From the NCBI GenBank assembly GCA_014871385.1, contig CM026426.1, positions 89,682,250 through 89,746,249 of the forward strand: a stretch of DNA of 64,000 bases. Direction: 5' to 3'. This DNA comes from Ceratodon purpureus (lineage: Eukaryota > Streptophyta > Bryopsida > Pseudoditrichales > Ditrichaceae). The notes beneath the pieces were generated by a model that saw nothing but the letters and a program-made list of their open reading frames with translations, was not told where the DNA came from and ran no database searches. Positions 45,664-56,916 of this stretch are shown piece by piece; position 1 is the stretch's first letter, and every line of letters begins with the position of its first letter. Both the position numbers and the translations under genes were made by a program.

Positions 45664-45986
45664 ATTGCGGAAGTTATTTAGGATTACTCTATTCGGAGGT
45701 TAAAAAAAGCTTGACTACTCATGCGACTGGAAGAGAGCTCTGAGAGAGGTGGAGAATCTTTATAGGATTAGGGTTAAAAATGATTCATGCCCATCTCCAC
45801 TCTATATAAATCCTTCTTGATTTAATCCGGTGTTATGGGTATACAAAACAGAGATGGGCCTGAATCATTTCTAACCCTAATCCTATGAGGGTTCTCTACC
45901 TCTCTTGGAGCGGTCTCTAATGAAATGAGTATTCAAGCTTTTTTTGACCACTGAATAAAGTAACCCTAAGAAACTTACGCAATGCA
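45661..45986. mobile_element. Foldback (long inverted repeat) element
   Basis: Two arms of about 137 bp (45,661-45,797 and 45,851-45,986) are inverted copies with scattered mismatches around a 53-bp centre. Shared landmarks are AAAAAAAGCTTGA, GAGAGAGGTGGAGAA/GAGAGAGGTAGAGAA, ATAGGATTAGGGTTA and ATGATTCA-GCCCATCTC. The outer tip ATTGCGGAAGT recurs once more at 45,993-46,006 in inverted form. There is no coding capacity. It is probably a MITE-like or foldback transposon; no clear target duplication was seen. Confidence 0.75.
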
Positions 45987-46663
45987 CTATAGACTTCCGC
46001 AATGCACTTGAGTTATTTGTAAAGGCATCCAGTCTTTTGTCCTCTTTTTTTCATGGACAAGAGCTAGTACCATTCCTCCTCCTCGTCCTCACGGTCCCAC
46101 CTCTCTATTCAATTCTTCTTCCTCCCTCCAAATTTTTATGAATAAAAATTTCAATCTATCCAGTATTCTATTCTCTGTCTACAATGAGATCATGCCGATT
46201 CGGTCTTTTCCAAATTACAGGTCAAAAACTCAGGTTTTAAAGGACTTTCCAAAAAACTCTTCTACAGACTTCCGCTTTTAACACCCAGTCACATTCACCG
46301 GCCCCTACCTATCTTCTGAAGATAATGGAAAGAGCGGGAAAAAGGTAGAAAAAGGAACCAAAACCACACTGGAAAGGATCACACTACGCAGGAGGGCTCA
46401 CTATCTAATCCCACATCAGATATTACCCGAAAGATGTAGCTTCTTTGTAGATAGAGGTGGTTTTGGGGTGCGGTGACGCAGTTGAGCATGGCTCTCCTAT
46501 CCGGGGTTTGTGTGGCTCTAGACACTCAAGGAATCGACACATGAGAGCAGCTCGTCTCGTATCAGATAGAACATCTGGTGCAGCAGTAGTCCATTCCGTG
46601 TTCGTTGAGATTTGGTTTCTTTGAGGAGAAATTCTAGGCCGAAATCGTGCAACCTGATCAGCA
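45987..46663. other. Upstream region of the SBPase gene
   Basis: Non-coding. It should hold the SBPase promoter and 5' untranslated region, but I see no motif strong enough to mark. A cytosine-rich CTCCTCCTCGTCCTC stretch lies near 46,077. Confidence 0.4.
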
Positions 46664-49241
46664 ATGGCAACGTCGATCATGATCGCTGCTGCTGCAGGAA
46701 GTACTGTCTGCTCCTTCCCCAACGTGGCCTGCTCCAGCGTTGTGGTTGGAGGTAGTGCCCAGGCTGTTCCCCCCCTACGCTCCGGTGCCTCCGCATCTCT
46801 GGTAAGTTGGGAGGTTGTTTTCTAGTTTGTGTATGGTGCTTTGCAATGTCTAGAAATGGGTGTGGTGTTAGTGATGCTGTATGCGCATTGGCGGCATGGC
46901 TATGTGGGGTGGGCTTTGTGAATTTGTGAATGTGGATTGCCTTGGATGTTGTTAGCAAGTGCATGTGAAATAGGATGGAATTCGCTCGGTAGGTGTTTGT
47001 TGCCGTGATCTACAGTTCCGCTAGTATGGCTTAAGTGAAGAAAAGTTCTGTTTCTAGGCAAAACGTACATGCTCTGAGTTTCAGGGTCTTTTTTATTTAT
47101 GATCGAATGCTGAATTGTACGGAATCGAAACTGTGCCATTTATTAGAATTATAAAGTCGAAGGTTATCCTCTCTATTGTTAGTTATCTTTCTCTGCTATT
47201 GGTCATAAGGCTCCTCAACTTCGCGATTGTCATTCCTTGGAATTTCCTGGTCGATGGATGAACATTCTAGTGGTTTGGTTTCAGAAAACACATGGTCGAG
47301 TTGAGTGCTTTCATGCTCCGCATTGTTAGATCCAAAAATCCAAATTCCTCAGAGTCTTTTGATTTTACTGAATGTTCCGATATCAGCGGTTAGTTAGAGC
47401 AAGATTTTCAATCAGCCCATGTTAACTCAAATAGCAGGAATTGAAGGGAGAAGTCCTTGCAGACCTGGCTACTCTCGTTTTATCCCAACCTTGAGATTGT
47501 AGAGAACTCTTCCCGGTTTCTGATATTTACGTCTTTTGGTTAGCGCTTCCGGTAGATAAAACCTTGAAACTGTTTGCTCAGAATTTCTCGAGTTTGTTGG
47601 GGGTAGTCCTACCGAAGAAGACCTCTCCCTTGCAATGGATCCTCACACTTAACCCTGGTCAATTGAGATCACGAAATATGAACCGCGTTCTGACTTCGGA
47701 AGATCTTCGATTACATTAGGGCGAAGCTTTGAAAACTGAGCATCAGTGGTTTAACGGATAATCGATGTATTTGCGGAATTGCAAGCTGATTGTTCACTAC
47801 ACACCCTTTGGGTACCTGATGCTAGGTGACGGTGCGAGTGATGTGGTTATAAAAAAAATTGTGCAGGGAGGAAAAGGAAGCTCCCTGTATGGAACTTACA
47901 CGCCAACTGCATTCAATGCAGTGTCCCAGAAGGCCTTCTTCACTGTGACGAAAGCACTGACTCGCGCTGAGCTCGGTGACAGCTTGGAGGAGTTTTTGAC
48001 CAAGGCTACAACCGACAAGAAGTTGGCCAGGTTGATGATGTCCATGGGTGAGGCACTCCGCACCATTGCCTTCAAGGTCCGCACTGCTTCCTGCGGTGCC
48101 ACTGCTTGCATCAATACCTTTGGTGATGAGCAGCTTGCTGTTGACATGCTTGCTGACAAGCTTCTCTTTGAGGCCCTGAAGCACTCCCATGTGTGCAAGT
48201 ACGCATGTTCTGAGGAAGAGCCTGTACTCCAGGACATGGAAGGCGAGGGATTCTGTGTCGCTTTCGACCCTTTGGATGGTTCCAGCATTGTGGACACCAA
48301 TTTCACCGTTGGAACGATCTTCGGTGTGTGGCCCGGAGACAAGCTTACCGGTATCACCGGTCGTGACCAAGCTGCATCCGCCATGGGTATCTATGGACCA
48401 CGAACGACATACGTGATTGCCATCAATGGTTTCCCCGGGACACATGAGTTCCTTCTCTTGGACGACGGTATGTCTCTTGTGCTGTTGTTGCACATTTTGA
48501 ATTGTTCTTGTAGAGGATCGCTTCGATACGCGACTGGTTAGGCTAGAGCTGTTATTGCGATCATCGGGAGCCTTTTGCAAGTTCGTGTCAATTGGTGAAA
48601 GTACTGACATATTGAGTATTGATGTATGGCGTCAGGCAAGTGGCAGCACGTGAAGGAGACCACCGAAATCAGGGAGGGAAAGCTGTTCTCCCCCGGGAAC
48701 TTGAGGGCCACCTTCGACAACCCTGAGTATGAGAAATTGATCAACTACTATGTTAGTGAGAAGTATACTCTGCGTTACACGGGAGGCATGGTTCCCGATG
48801 TCAACCAGGTACGCCGAGACACTTGATGACGGCCCTTGATTATACTTGATCGATTTTGTGATCTAGGAATGTTATCATTCAGTCACAGGAGCAGTTCAGT
48901 GTTGTTGCTTAGAACTATGAACATCTTTCATTCTGATTGTTTTCATCAATCATCTGTTCTCGTAGATTATCGTGAAGGAGAGGGGCGTCTTCACCAATGT
49001 GATCTCGCCAACCACCAAGGCGAAGTTAAGGTTGTTGTTCGAGGTCGCACCCCTGGCATTGTTGATTGAGAATGCAGGAGGATACAGTAGTGACGGTAAG
49101 CAATCAGTACTGGACAGGGAGGTGATTAACACCGACGACAGAACTCAAGTTGCCTATGGATCCAGGGACGAGATTATTCGGTTTGAGGAAACCCTGTTCG
49201 GTGCTTCGAGGCTGAGGGTTGAGCTTGGCGTGGTAGCTTAG
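46664..49241 (+). CDS. SBPASE: Sedoheptulose-1,7-bisphosphatase, chloroplast, 4 exons
   Basis: Dephosphorylates sedoheptulose-1,7-bisphosphate in the Calvin cycle (stroma). Exons 46664-46801, 47867-48467, 48636-48808 and 48966-49241 have GT-AG borders and join in phase to 395 codons, the usual family length. Exon 1 (46 residues) is a Ser/Ala-rich transit peptide, [18 protein letters not shown]. The mature part has [19 protein letters not shown]; the cysteine pair, about residues 122 and 127, matches the thioredoxin-regulated pair of plant SBPase. Also seen: the metal and phosphate motif [30 protein letters not shown] and [14 protein letters not shown]. SBPase rather than FBPase is shown by [12 protein letters not shown] and CKYACSEE. 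No stops, so it is probably a working gene. Intron 1 is 1,065 bp. Unlike most of the window it shows no decay. Confidence 0.96.
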
Positions 49242-50877
49242 ATGTTTTCCTTCAACGAAATTGTCTGGATTTTCATGTTTTGAAATTTAGGCAGTTTCGT
49301 GTACGAGATGGTTGTCTAATCCTGTAGAGGTTCTTTTGGTTTATTGTAGTGTCAAAGGATTTCTTATATAAGCTGCAGCGTGACAACCTCTTGCCGCTCT
49401 CCCTATATTTGTACGAGTCTGTGGTACTTGTCAAACAAGAACCAATTTCAAAATCTGCGTTATTGCATGCCTTCATGTTTTGACTCTGCATCTGAAGCGA
49501 AAATTTATAATCAAGTTTCCTTAAACCGACCATAATCAACCGTTTAGGCGGTGGCAGTTCAAGTCCAAGCCCAAGTCCAATTCCATTAGATGATGATGTT
49601 AATGTTATAGAACCTGATAATCAAAATGTGTGCACTCAGTTCTATTGGTATTTAGATTTCACGGGAAAAATCACTAGCAAAATTATACAGACGATAGATG
49701 TCTCTCTTCCGAGTTACAAGTGGCATGCTCGATTGACGCAATTGCTGCACTTCTTAAATTATTCATCTGAACGATGATTACGTTTCACACAAATGTGTAC
49801 GTGGAACCTCAAAGATTTTCTGTGCATGGACTTGACTTCCAAAAACTGACTGAAAACCACAATCTCTCAAACTCCTGAATCAAGGACACATTTTGCAGTT
49901 ATTGGATCTCATTTTAAATGTATGCAGAACGTGAAAATGATGGGAAATGGTTGGACAGTTGTACGCCTAATAGTACAAATTCACCATACAATTGAACAGG
50001 TTTTCGGACGATACTCTAGCAGTTGCACTCATGCGATGGAACGTCTGTAACATCGTAAGCATGTATATGAAATCCACTCGGGAAAAAATAAAACATTCGG
50101 TACTAAAAACCGTACCGCAAGGACAATTAGTCTGCGAAAGAAATTTCTTTCTTAAAGACTGACCGAAGTAACATACAAAATGTCGAAAAGAGATCTACCG
50201 CTACCAGGTTCCCGAAGCACTCATTGTTAAGTCCTCTTTGTTAAGCACTCTTGATAATTAAGTCCATTTAAGTTCTCTGATATATTCATGGACTCAACTT
50301 CCAAAAACTGACCGAAGTAATCGTGTTATAGCTAGCATTATGTGTTCCCATTCAATGCTTGTTAATCCCTTGGAGTTCAGTTTTGCGGAAGCCGGTTGCT
50401 TCTTTAATCGTGTTCTTTACGATCGCTGCGATGAAGAAATTCTTAGCAGTTGCTTTGTGAAGCAAAAAGAATGTTGACACTCCAATTTGTGCTTACCAAG
50501 GTTCCCGGATGTGCACTCATTGTTTACAGGGAAAGCTATGCGTTTGTCCAATTTTGGGGGTGGCGCTCAAGTGCTCTCGAACGAGACGGACAGTAGTGAC
50601 TCAGATTTCAAACCAAACTAGGATTCCATCACGTCAAATCCTGTTTTGACCACCCGTCGGTTTAAATCTTTTAAATCTGGTCGACAGTTCAAATTGATTA
50701 CAGAGATTTTTCCTCGCTTGGATCTCTGCCCAGAGGGTTGTTTTAATGGTTATCATTTGTGAATGGGATTGCTGTTGATTCCTTCCCATATCATCGACAT
50801 TGTGTCTTGATTAATTAATGCCAGTATTGGGCCCGTCTCTAACCGAGTTGCGTTTTTCCTGAATCGCAAGTCGGAAA
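49242..50877. other. No assigned gene; one short unexplained open frame
   Basis: The 3' flank of SBPase followed by unassigned sequence. The plus frame from about 49,525 to 49,772 reads GGGSSSPSPSPIPLDDDVNV then NVCTQFYWYLDFTGKI; it looks exon-like but I recognise no family. The phrase ACTTCCAAAAACTGAC recurs near 49,845 and 50,298. Confidence 0.35.
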
Positions 50878-50974
50878 CACCGGCTCCTAGGCAAGTGTAT
50901 GTCACCGGCTCCTAGGCAATTGTATGTCACCGGCTCCTAGGCAATTGTATGTCACCGGCTCCTAGGCAAGTGTT
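50878..50974 (+). repeat. 25-bp tandem repeat, 3.9 copies
   Basis: The unit starts CACCGGCTCCTAGGCAA and ends TTGTATGT. Copies are at 50878-50902, 50903-50927, 50928-50952 and a partial at 50953-50974. They differ by at most one base (AAG or AAT). Each unit has two palindromic parts, CCTAGG and CAATTG, the latter in two copies only. Confidence 0.9.
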
Positions 50975-52020
50975 TATTACAAAGCAGGTCAAGGTCGGAT
51001 GTGTATGCAGATCCTACATTTTTGGCGAGTGGATCAGAGCGGGATGAACTGGATCCATCGTGGAACAGGTCGTTACCGTATATTTCATACAAACGCTTGG
51101 GAAAAAGAAATCCAACCGCCCCACACTTAGTTGGATGACCCACTCACTACGACACTCAGATGAAACAAGAGCTCACATGATGGCACAAATGTTGGTGACT
51201 AGTTATAGCGAGAGGTTATAGTGTTCGAGTACCAATTATATCATAGAAGTGGAGGTTTTTTGGTATATAGTTATTGTAATCTTGTGATAGCTTTATGAGG
51301 GTGTGTTTCATTCATTTATGCAACGAAGTTTAGTTCTTAAACATATTTGAAAATACAAATGAAATTTGCAAATTTACTTAGCTAAATTATAGTAAGACTT
51401 AGTGGATATGTATTTGGTTTCTATTCAATCTTTTCTGCATTTGGCATTGGAACCAGTACCATAATTAGCATTAAATATGTTTATTATAGATGATTGTTGA
51501 TTGGCATCCTATAATTGCAGATGGCGTTGGCGCAATGATATTAACAACTCATAGAACAATTTATATAGTAGCCTTGAGCCTTTTATTTGGTGAGTTTGAT
51601 TTGCATTTTCTGCTAGTTATCCAACAATTCAAATATTTTTCTAATATATATGTATAATGTGTACGTTGTATAACAAATACTTGTACCATGATAATTATAT
51701 TGTATAAGGATATGGATCTGTGTTTCAATTGTATGGGCTTTTGTATGGACCAACTTCTGAATAATTTAGTATGATACCGAGTGTATTTTCCAATATTGCA
51801 TCATTTTGTTAAAAATTGTGTATCTAATTTCAAACTAGATGAATTCCTGAAACGTTGAATGAATGTTTTTTTCTTGCAACTGTATACAAGGCCTTTCCGT
51901 TTGACACGTTTCCCATGATAGGCCTACCCTCAAGGGAAAGGACGCACTGTGAAGATACTACCTCAGGCTACAGCAAGAACAATGTCGCAATAATGTAGCA
52001 AATGGTCTTCAACATACTGA
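50975..52020. other. No gene seen; AT-rich
   Basis: No supported frame, RNA gene or repeat. Confidence 0.4.
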
Positions 52021-52745
52021 GGGCCGCATAACACTATGGCCAAACTTCAAGAAGAGAAGCGTCCGAACTAATGAAAACGTTGAAATGGCCAAAGTTCCTC
52101 TTCTTGACCTTCACACCAGAGGCCGAAGTCCAAAGGACGTCACCACCAAAGGAGCCTACGTGGCAGCACTTTTAAAAAATTTTGGCGCTGAGAGTTTCTC
52201 CTCTTGACCAAAGTTTGGGTTGAGCAAAATGCTCGACCCAAACTTCCGTCGAGAGGAGAAACTTTTTTTTCAGTAAAACATGCACAAGAAGACAAGGTTC
52301 ATGGGCTAATAAGAGCTGGTCATGCTCCATTAGCCTTGTCATTTTCTATTTAATAAACCTTTTGACAATCATTGGGTTTAGACCAATGCTGTTTAAAAGT
52401 GAAGTGAACTTCAATCACTCATAACTTTGTCATAACAATGTAGAATTTGCTAAAATGATTTCCACATATTCTTCATTAGTTTATATACCTTCCATATTTT
52501 TTCAGATTTTTTTATTTTTTTATTTTATTTTTTATTTTTTTATTTTCTTTAAATGTCTAAATATTTGGATCATAATTCTTGGACTTTGGCCTTCTCCTTT
52601 GGGCCTTCACACTATGCCCGGCCAAAGCTTTGAAGTGGATTATTTCAAGATTACTTTTTAGCCCAAAGGCTTCTCTTCTCGACCAAGTTCGGGATAGTAG
52701 ATAGAACCTTCTCCTCTCGAATTCGGCCATAGTGTGAAGCGGCCC
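52021..52745. mobile_element. 725-bp non-autonomous DNA transposon with 40-bp terminal inverted repeats
   Basis: Left end GGGCCGCATAACACTATGGC (52,021 on) and the complement of the right end GGGCCGCTTCACACTATGGC pair over about 40 bp, continuing to GAGAAG on both sides. TGA at 52018-52020 is repeated at 52746-52748, a possible 3-bp target duplication. A 3-bp duplication and GGGCC ends fit the PIF/Harbinger (Tourist) group, though that group prefers TAA/TTA. There is no coding frame. An internal hairpin is listed separately. Confidence 0.75.
52194..52262. repeat. Internal hairpin, 33-bp arms
   Basis: 52194-52226 and 52230-52262 are near-perfect inverted copies (GTTTCTCCTCTTGACC... against its complement) with a 3-base loop. 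It lies inside the 725-bp element. The CTCCTCT-GACCAAG motif is also found near the right terminal repeat (about 52,675-52,720). Confidence 0.8.
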
Positions 52746-53654
52746 TGAATGGTGTAGCCTAATTTTAATGAATCAGCACCACCTACTTAACCCCTAACTA
52801 TCCAATCAGGCGTTTTTGGCTTGATGCACAGATTTTGTCTATATTTTCTCATCCGTCATGCACTTTTTATGGTGTGATTTTTTTACTAATTTTTTTTTAT
52901 AGAAAGTTAGCTTCATGTATGTGTTATTCAATTAAAAAGGAATTCATTTTTGAAAAAATTATGCCTCATTTTGTGTTGTAGTGTTTCACCAAAAATCTTG
53001 AAGATTTTGGTCTAAAAGTGTTTTTGAAGAAAAACAGTATTAAAATCAAGCATCTAAAAAATTTCCAAAAATCAATACACTCAAAGTATTACATTATAAC
53101 CCATCGCAACAAATTTCATCTATTTATTTTCAATATCTTATTCATAATTGAATTACAAAATAATTTTTTATTTTATGTTTCAAAAATTATAAAAAAGATT
53201 AGTAATAGAAGTCATAGATCTAACTGTATAGATAGAATCTAAAATTCAAAATGTATAACTTTTACTTTTACATGAAGTTCTAAATATTCATATTTATTGC
53301 ACTTTATAATGCATCTTTGCAAAACTACCTAAACTGGACATAGGTGCGGACGTTTAGGGAATAATGGTGAAAGTAAATATACTAATGATCAATTGTTAAA
53401 TGGTCACGGCATTTGGAAAATAGAGATGACTAAACATTGCAGTCAGATAGATGGTTCAAGACTCATCCATTCAGTACACCTCTGTCAAATACTTTATTGT
53501 GGAATTATTCCTTGAAGTTCTTTTAAACCCAATTCGGATTCTAGGATTCAATGAAGCAGCTAAAAGTAGTTTGGCGTTAAAATCTTTTGGGATGAAGATT
53601 TTACTGCAAGCTAATTACAATTTTTGGTGGAGGGAGTGGAAGAGGGAGTCGCGG
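52746..53654. other. No gene seen; AT-rich
   Basis: No supported frame. It corresponds to the region 3' of the 28S pseudogene, but I do not recognise any rDNA spacer repeats in it. Confidence 0.4.
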
Positions 53655-56043
53655 AGGGGAGGTAACAAATTGTTGGGACAGTGAGGCCGAATCTTAGTGG
53701 ATCGTAGCAGCAAGGCTACTTTACCACTTACAATACCTCGTCCCATAATTAAGTTGTCTGCAAAGGATTCATCTCGATCATTTGAAATTGTAATGCAAAA
53801 TGTTGGGCCAACATGTTCCGTTGGCAGGGGGAGTTCTCCACACATGTTTCTGGGGCGCACGGGCGCCCCTACTAGTAGTCGGGTAACAATGAGAGAAGTA
53901 GAAAGCGCCGCTATTAGAATGGATTCTGACTTAGAGGCGTTGAGTCATAATCCTATACATGGTAGCTTTGCATCACTGGCTTGTCAATCAAACGCACTAA
54001 TGAATTATGTGAATCAACAGTTCCTCTCGTGCTAAGGTGAATTGCTATGGAGACACCGAGCATTAGTAGGGTAAAACTAACATGTCTCATGACCGTCTAA
54101 ACCCAGCTCACGTTCCCTATTAGTGAGTGAACAATCGAACACTTGGTGAATTCTACTTCACAATGATAGGAGGAGCCGACATTGAAGGATCAAAAAACAA
54201 TGTCGCTAAGAACGCTTGGCTGCCACAAGCGAGTTATCCATATGGTGACTTTTTTGACACCTTTAGCTTCAAATTCCAAAAGACTAAAGGATCAATAGGC
54301 CATGCTTTCACAATTTGTATTCGTATTGAAAATCAAAATCAAATGACTTTTACCCTTTTGTTCCACATGAGATTTTATTCTCGTTGAGCTCATCTTAGGA
54401 CACTTGCATTATCTTTTAACAGATGTGCCAAGCCAGCCAAACTGTCCACTTGAAAATGTCTTCCACCTGGATCAACGCTCCAAGGGGCACCTTAAGACTA
54501 GAAGCAGAGACACAGTCCCGCCTCCACAACATGGAATAAATAAAATAACGTTAAAAGTAGTGGGCCCCCACTTATTGTACACCTATTAAGTCATTTCACA
54601 AAGTCGGACTAGAGTCAAGCTCAACATGGTCTTCTTTCCCTGCTGCTTTTTCCAAGCCCGTTCCCTTGGCTGTGGTTTTGCTATATAGTAGATAGGGATA
54701 GTGGAAATCTTGTTAATCCATTCATGCGCGTGACTAATTAGATGACAAGGCATTTGACTACCTTAAAAGAGTCATAGTCACTCCCGCCGTTTACCCCCGC
54801 TAGTTGAATTTCTTTACTTTGACATTTAGAGCACTGGGCATAAATCACATTGCGTCAACATCTGTAGGGACTATTGCAATGCTTTGTTTTAATTAGACAA
54901 TTGGATTCTCCTTGTTCGTACCAGTTTTGAGTCAATTGTTCACTACCTTGGAAGAGCCAGGGAGTTGCCCCCTCCAACATACTGCGTCCGTCACCTAGTC
55001 AACACGTAGGATCCTCTCTTGCTACGCGAGCAGCTTGGGCAAACCTTTGACAGCCTGTGGGGTCTGAGCGTAGACCTCTAGGTCCAACCCTCAGTGCCAA
55101 TCATTTTCCTGAAGTTATGGATCTGTTTTGCCAATTTTTCTAACCAGCATTGTTCAATCAACTAGAGGTTGTTCACCTTGGAGACCAGATGCGGTTATGG
55201 ATATGATCGGGTGTGATCAGTATTTGCTCCTCCCATATTTTAAGGGCTGCCAAGGGCGCACTTGACACCGCAAGACGTGCGGTGCTTTAACGGCCGCTGG
55301 ACCCTATCTCCAAGTAATCTAATTCCAGGATAGGCAGGCTGTTAAAAAGAAAAGAGAACTCTTCCAAGGGCCCTCGCCGGCCTCTCGGGATTCAGCTGCG
55401 TCACCGCCTGCTGCCACATCTCGGTTCAAAAATATTGACTCGATCCCCTTTCTATACACGGCGCGCATTGCGTCATTGACACAAGATTGCCCCATCTCTT
55501 AGAATGGACTAATCCATTTCTAATCGTTGTTCACATCGAACCTTTCTCTACTTCAATATTCAAAGATCTCATTTGAACTATTTGCTCATGCATAGTTCAC
55601 CATCTTTCGGGTCCCAACGTGGTATGCTCACACTCGAACCTTTCACAGAAGACCACGGTCAATTGGTGGTCCTCCCTTGTTTTACGAGGGGTCCCACCTA
55701 TCAGTTTTCTTGCGCCTCAATGGATTTGCTGCCCATCGGCTGCATACATGTTAGACTCATTGGTCCATGTTTCAAGACGGGTCGGATGAAGAGCTCAATA
55801 GGCTAGCGTCCTGAGCGCGTAGTTGGGACCAAGGTCCCACGGGGCAAGCACCGCGCTCTTCATTCCTAGGCCACTGCAATGGCATAGGCAGGAAACTACA
55901 CCCTGCTCTTGTCCCGAGGCGATGGCCCATGCTGACCAGTGCCCCTTGTTGAGCTGCGGACCAGTACGAGCCGATCCACATCCAACCAGGGCACACCCGC
56001 AGCTTCGATTTGCTTCGCTCCTAGCAATTTGAAGCACTTTAAA

Positions 56044-56079
<36 letters not shown>

Positions 56080-56345
56080 AGTACCTTTTTGCTATTGGTC
56101 TCTTGCCAATATTTAGCCTTGGATGGAATTTACCACCCACTTAAGACTGCATTTCCAAACAATCCTACTCTACGACCACACCTCGTGCAGCAACCCGGTC
56201 TAGACTCGACCGGGTTGTCACCCTCTTTGACATTCCTTTCTACGGAACTTGGGTCCGGTGCATTGTAGATGATGCTTTTTCAGACTACAATTCGTGGTCC
56301 CTTCACTTAAGCCAACCCAATCTGCCACCACGAAGACGTTAGTCC
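53655..56345 (-). pseudogene. 28S (25S) rRNA, degenerate, with internal deletion
   Basis: Complementary to plant 25S/28S rRNA almost end to end: the 3' end CTTAGTGGATCGTAGCAGCA (near 53,692), then CCCAGCTCACGTTCCCTATT (54,104), AGTCGGACTAGAGTCAAGCT (54,604), AGTTCACCATCTTTCGGGTC (55,594) and TTTCAAAGTCCTTTTCATCT (56,052). At about 55,583 TTTGAACTATTTGCTCATGC joins two regions that are roughly 0.5-0.6 kb apart in intact 28S. The extreme 5' end, about 120 nt, is also missing. Many C-to-T and G-to-A changes fall in conserved helices. Not a working rRNA gene. Confidence 0.9.
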
Positions 56346-56422
56346 CGGGTGGCCCCATTTGGATGGCCAATTTCACTCAGCCCAGCTCTCAACAAGTTGG
56401 AGTGGGTTGGTGGGTGTTGCGG

Positions 56423-56577
56423 TGACGCTCTAATAGGGATGCCCTTACTTAAGCTTCGTGCGCAACTTGCGTTCAAAGACTCGATGATTCGCGGAATCCT
56501 GCAATTTACATTACATATCGCATTTTGGTGCGTTCTTTATCCTTGCAAGAGCCAAGATATCCGTTGCTTAGAGTTTT
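56423..56577 (-). pseudogene. 5.8S rRNA, degenerate
   Basis: The complement of 5.8S: GCGCAACTTGCGTTCAAAGA, CTCGATGATTCGCGGAATCC, then AGCCAAGATATCCGTTGCTT. The plant signature whose complement reads TTCGCTACGTTCTTCATCGA is changed here (TTTGGTGCGTTCTTTATCCT). It lies between the 28S and 18S pieces in the normal transcription-unit order. Confidence 0.9.
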
Positions 56578-56848
56578 TTTTGTTGAATACAACTCTGGTG
56601 TCGAAGGCGCCAAATTTTTTATTCTCAATCATATTGAAAGTGTTGATGCATTCCACAATCGTTTGGTTGCCAAGTCACTCATTTGCCAAGCTAGCAAGCG
56701 GACAAAGGACACCACTCATCCGGAGAATCCCAAGCTGTGCACCCCAAGAAGGGAGGTAGGGACTTGCGTTCTTCTTTGGCCAAAGAGAGCAAACATGGGG
56801 GACAGTTGTTGAGATTCGTAAAGGGTTTGCTGCAACTTTGTTTGTGCA
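56578..56848 (-). other. ITS1 of the rDNA pseudogene
   Basis: About 270 bp between the 5.8S and 18S ends. ITS2 is the short stretch 56,346-56,422. Both are shorter or comparable to plant spacers and unremarkable in content. Confidence 0.7.
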
Positions 56849-56873
56849 ATGATCCTTCCGAAGGTTTACCTAT

Positions 56874-56916
<43 letters not shown>

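Noticed and set aside
47822..48610. 262-codon minus ORF opposite SBPase exon 2
   Set aside because: Shadow of the SBPase coding exon, which is certain.
50878..50974. CRISPR-like array
   Set aside because: The units are directly adjacent with no spacers; it is a minisatellite in a plant nuclear context.
51160..51250. tRNA-like GTTCGAGTACC motif
   Set aside because: No acceptor, D or anticodon stem fits around it.
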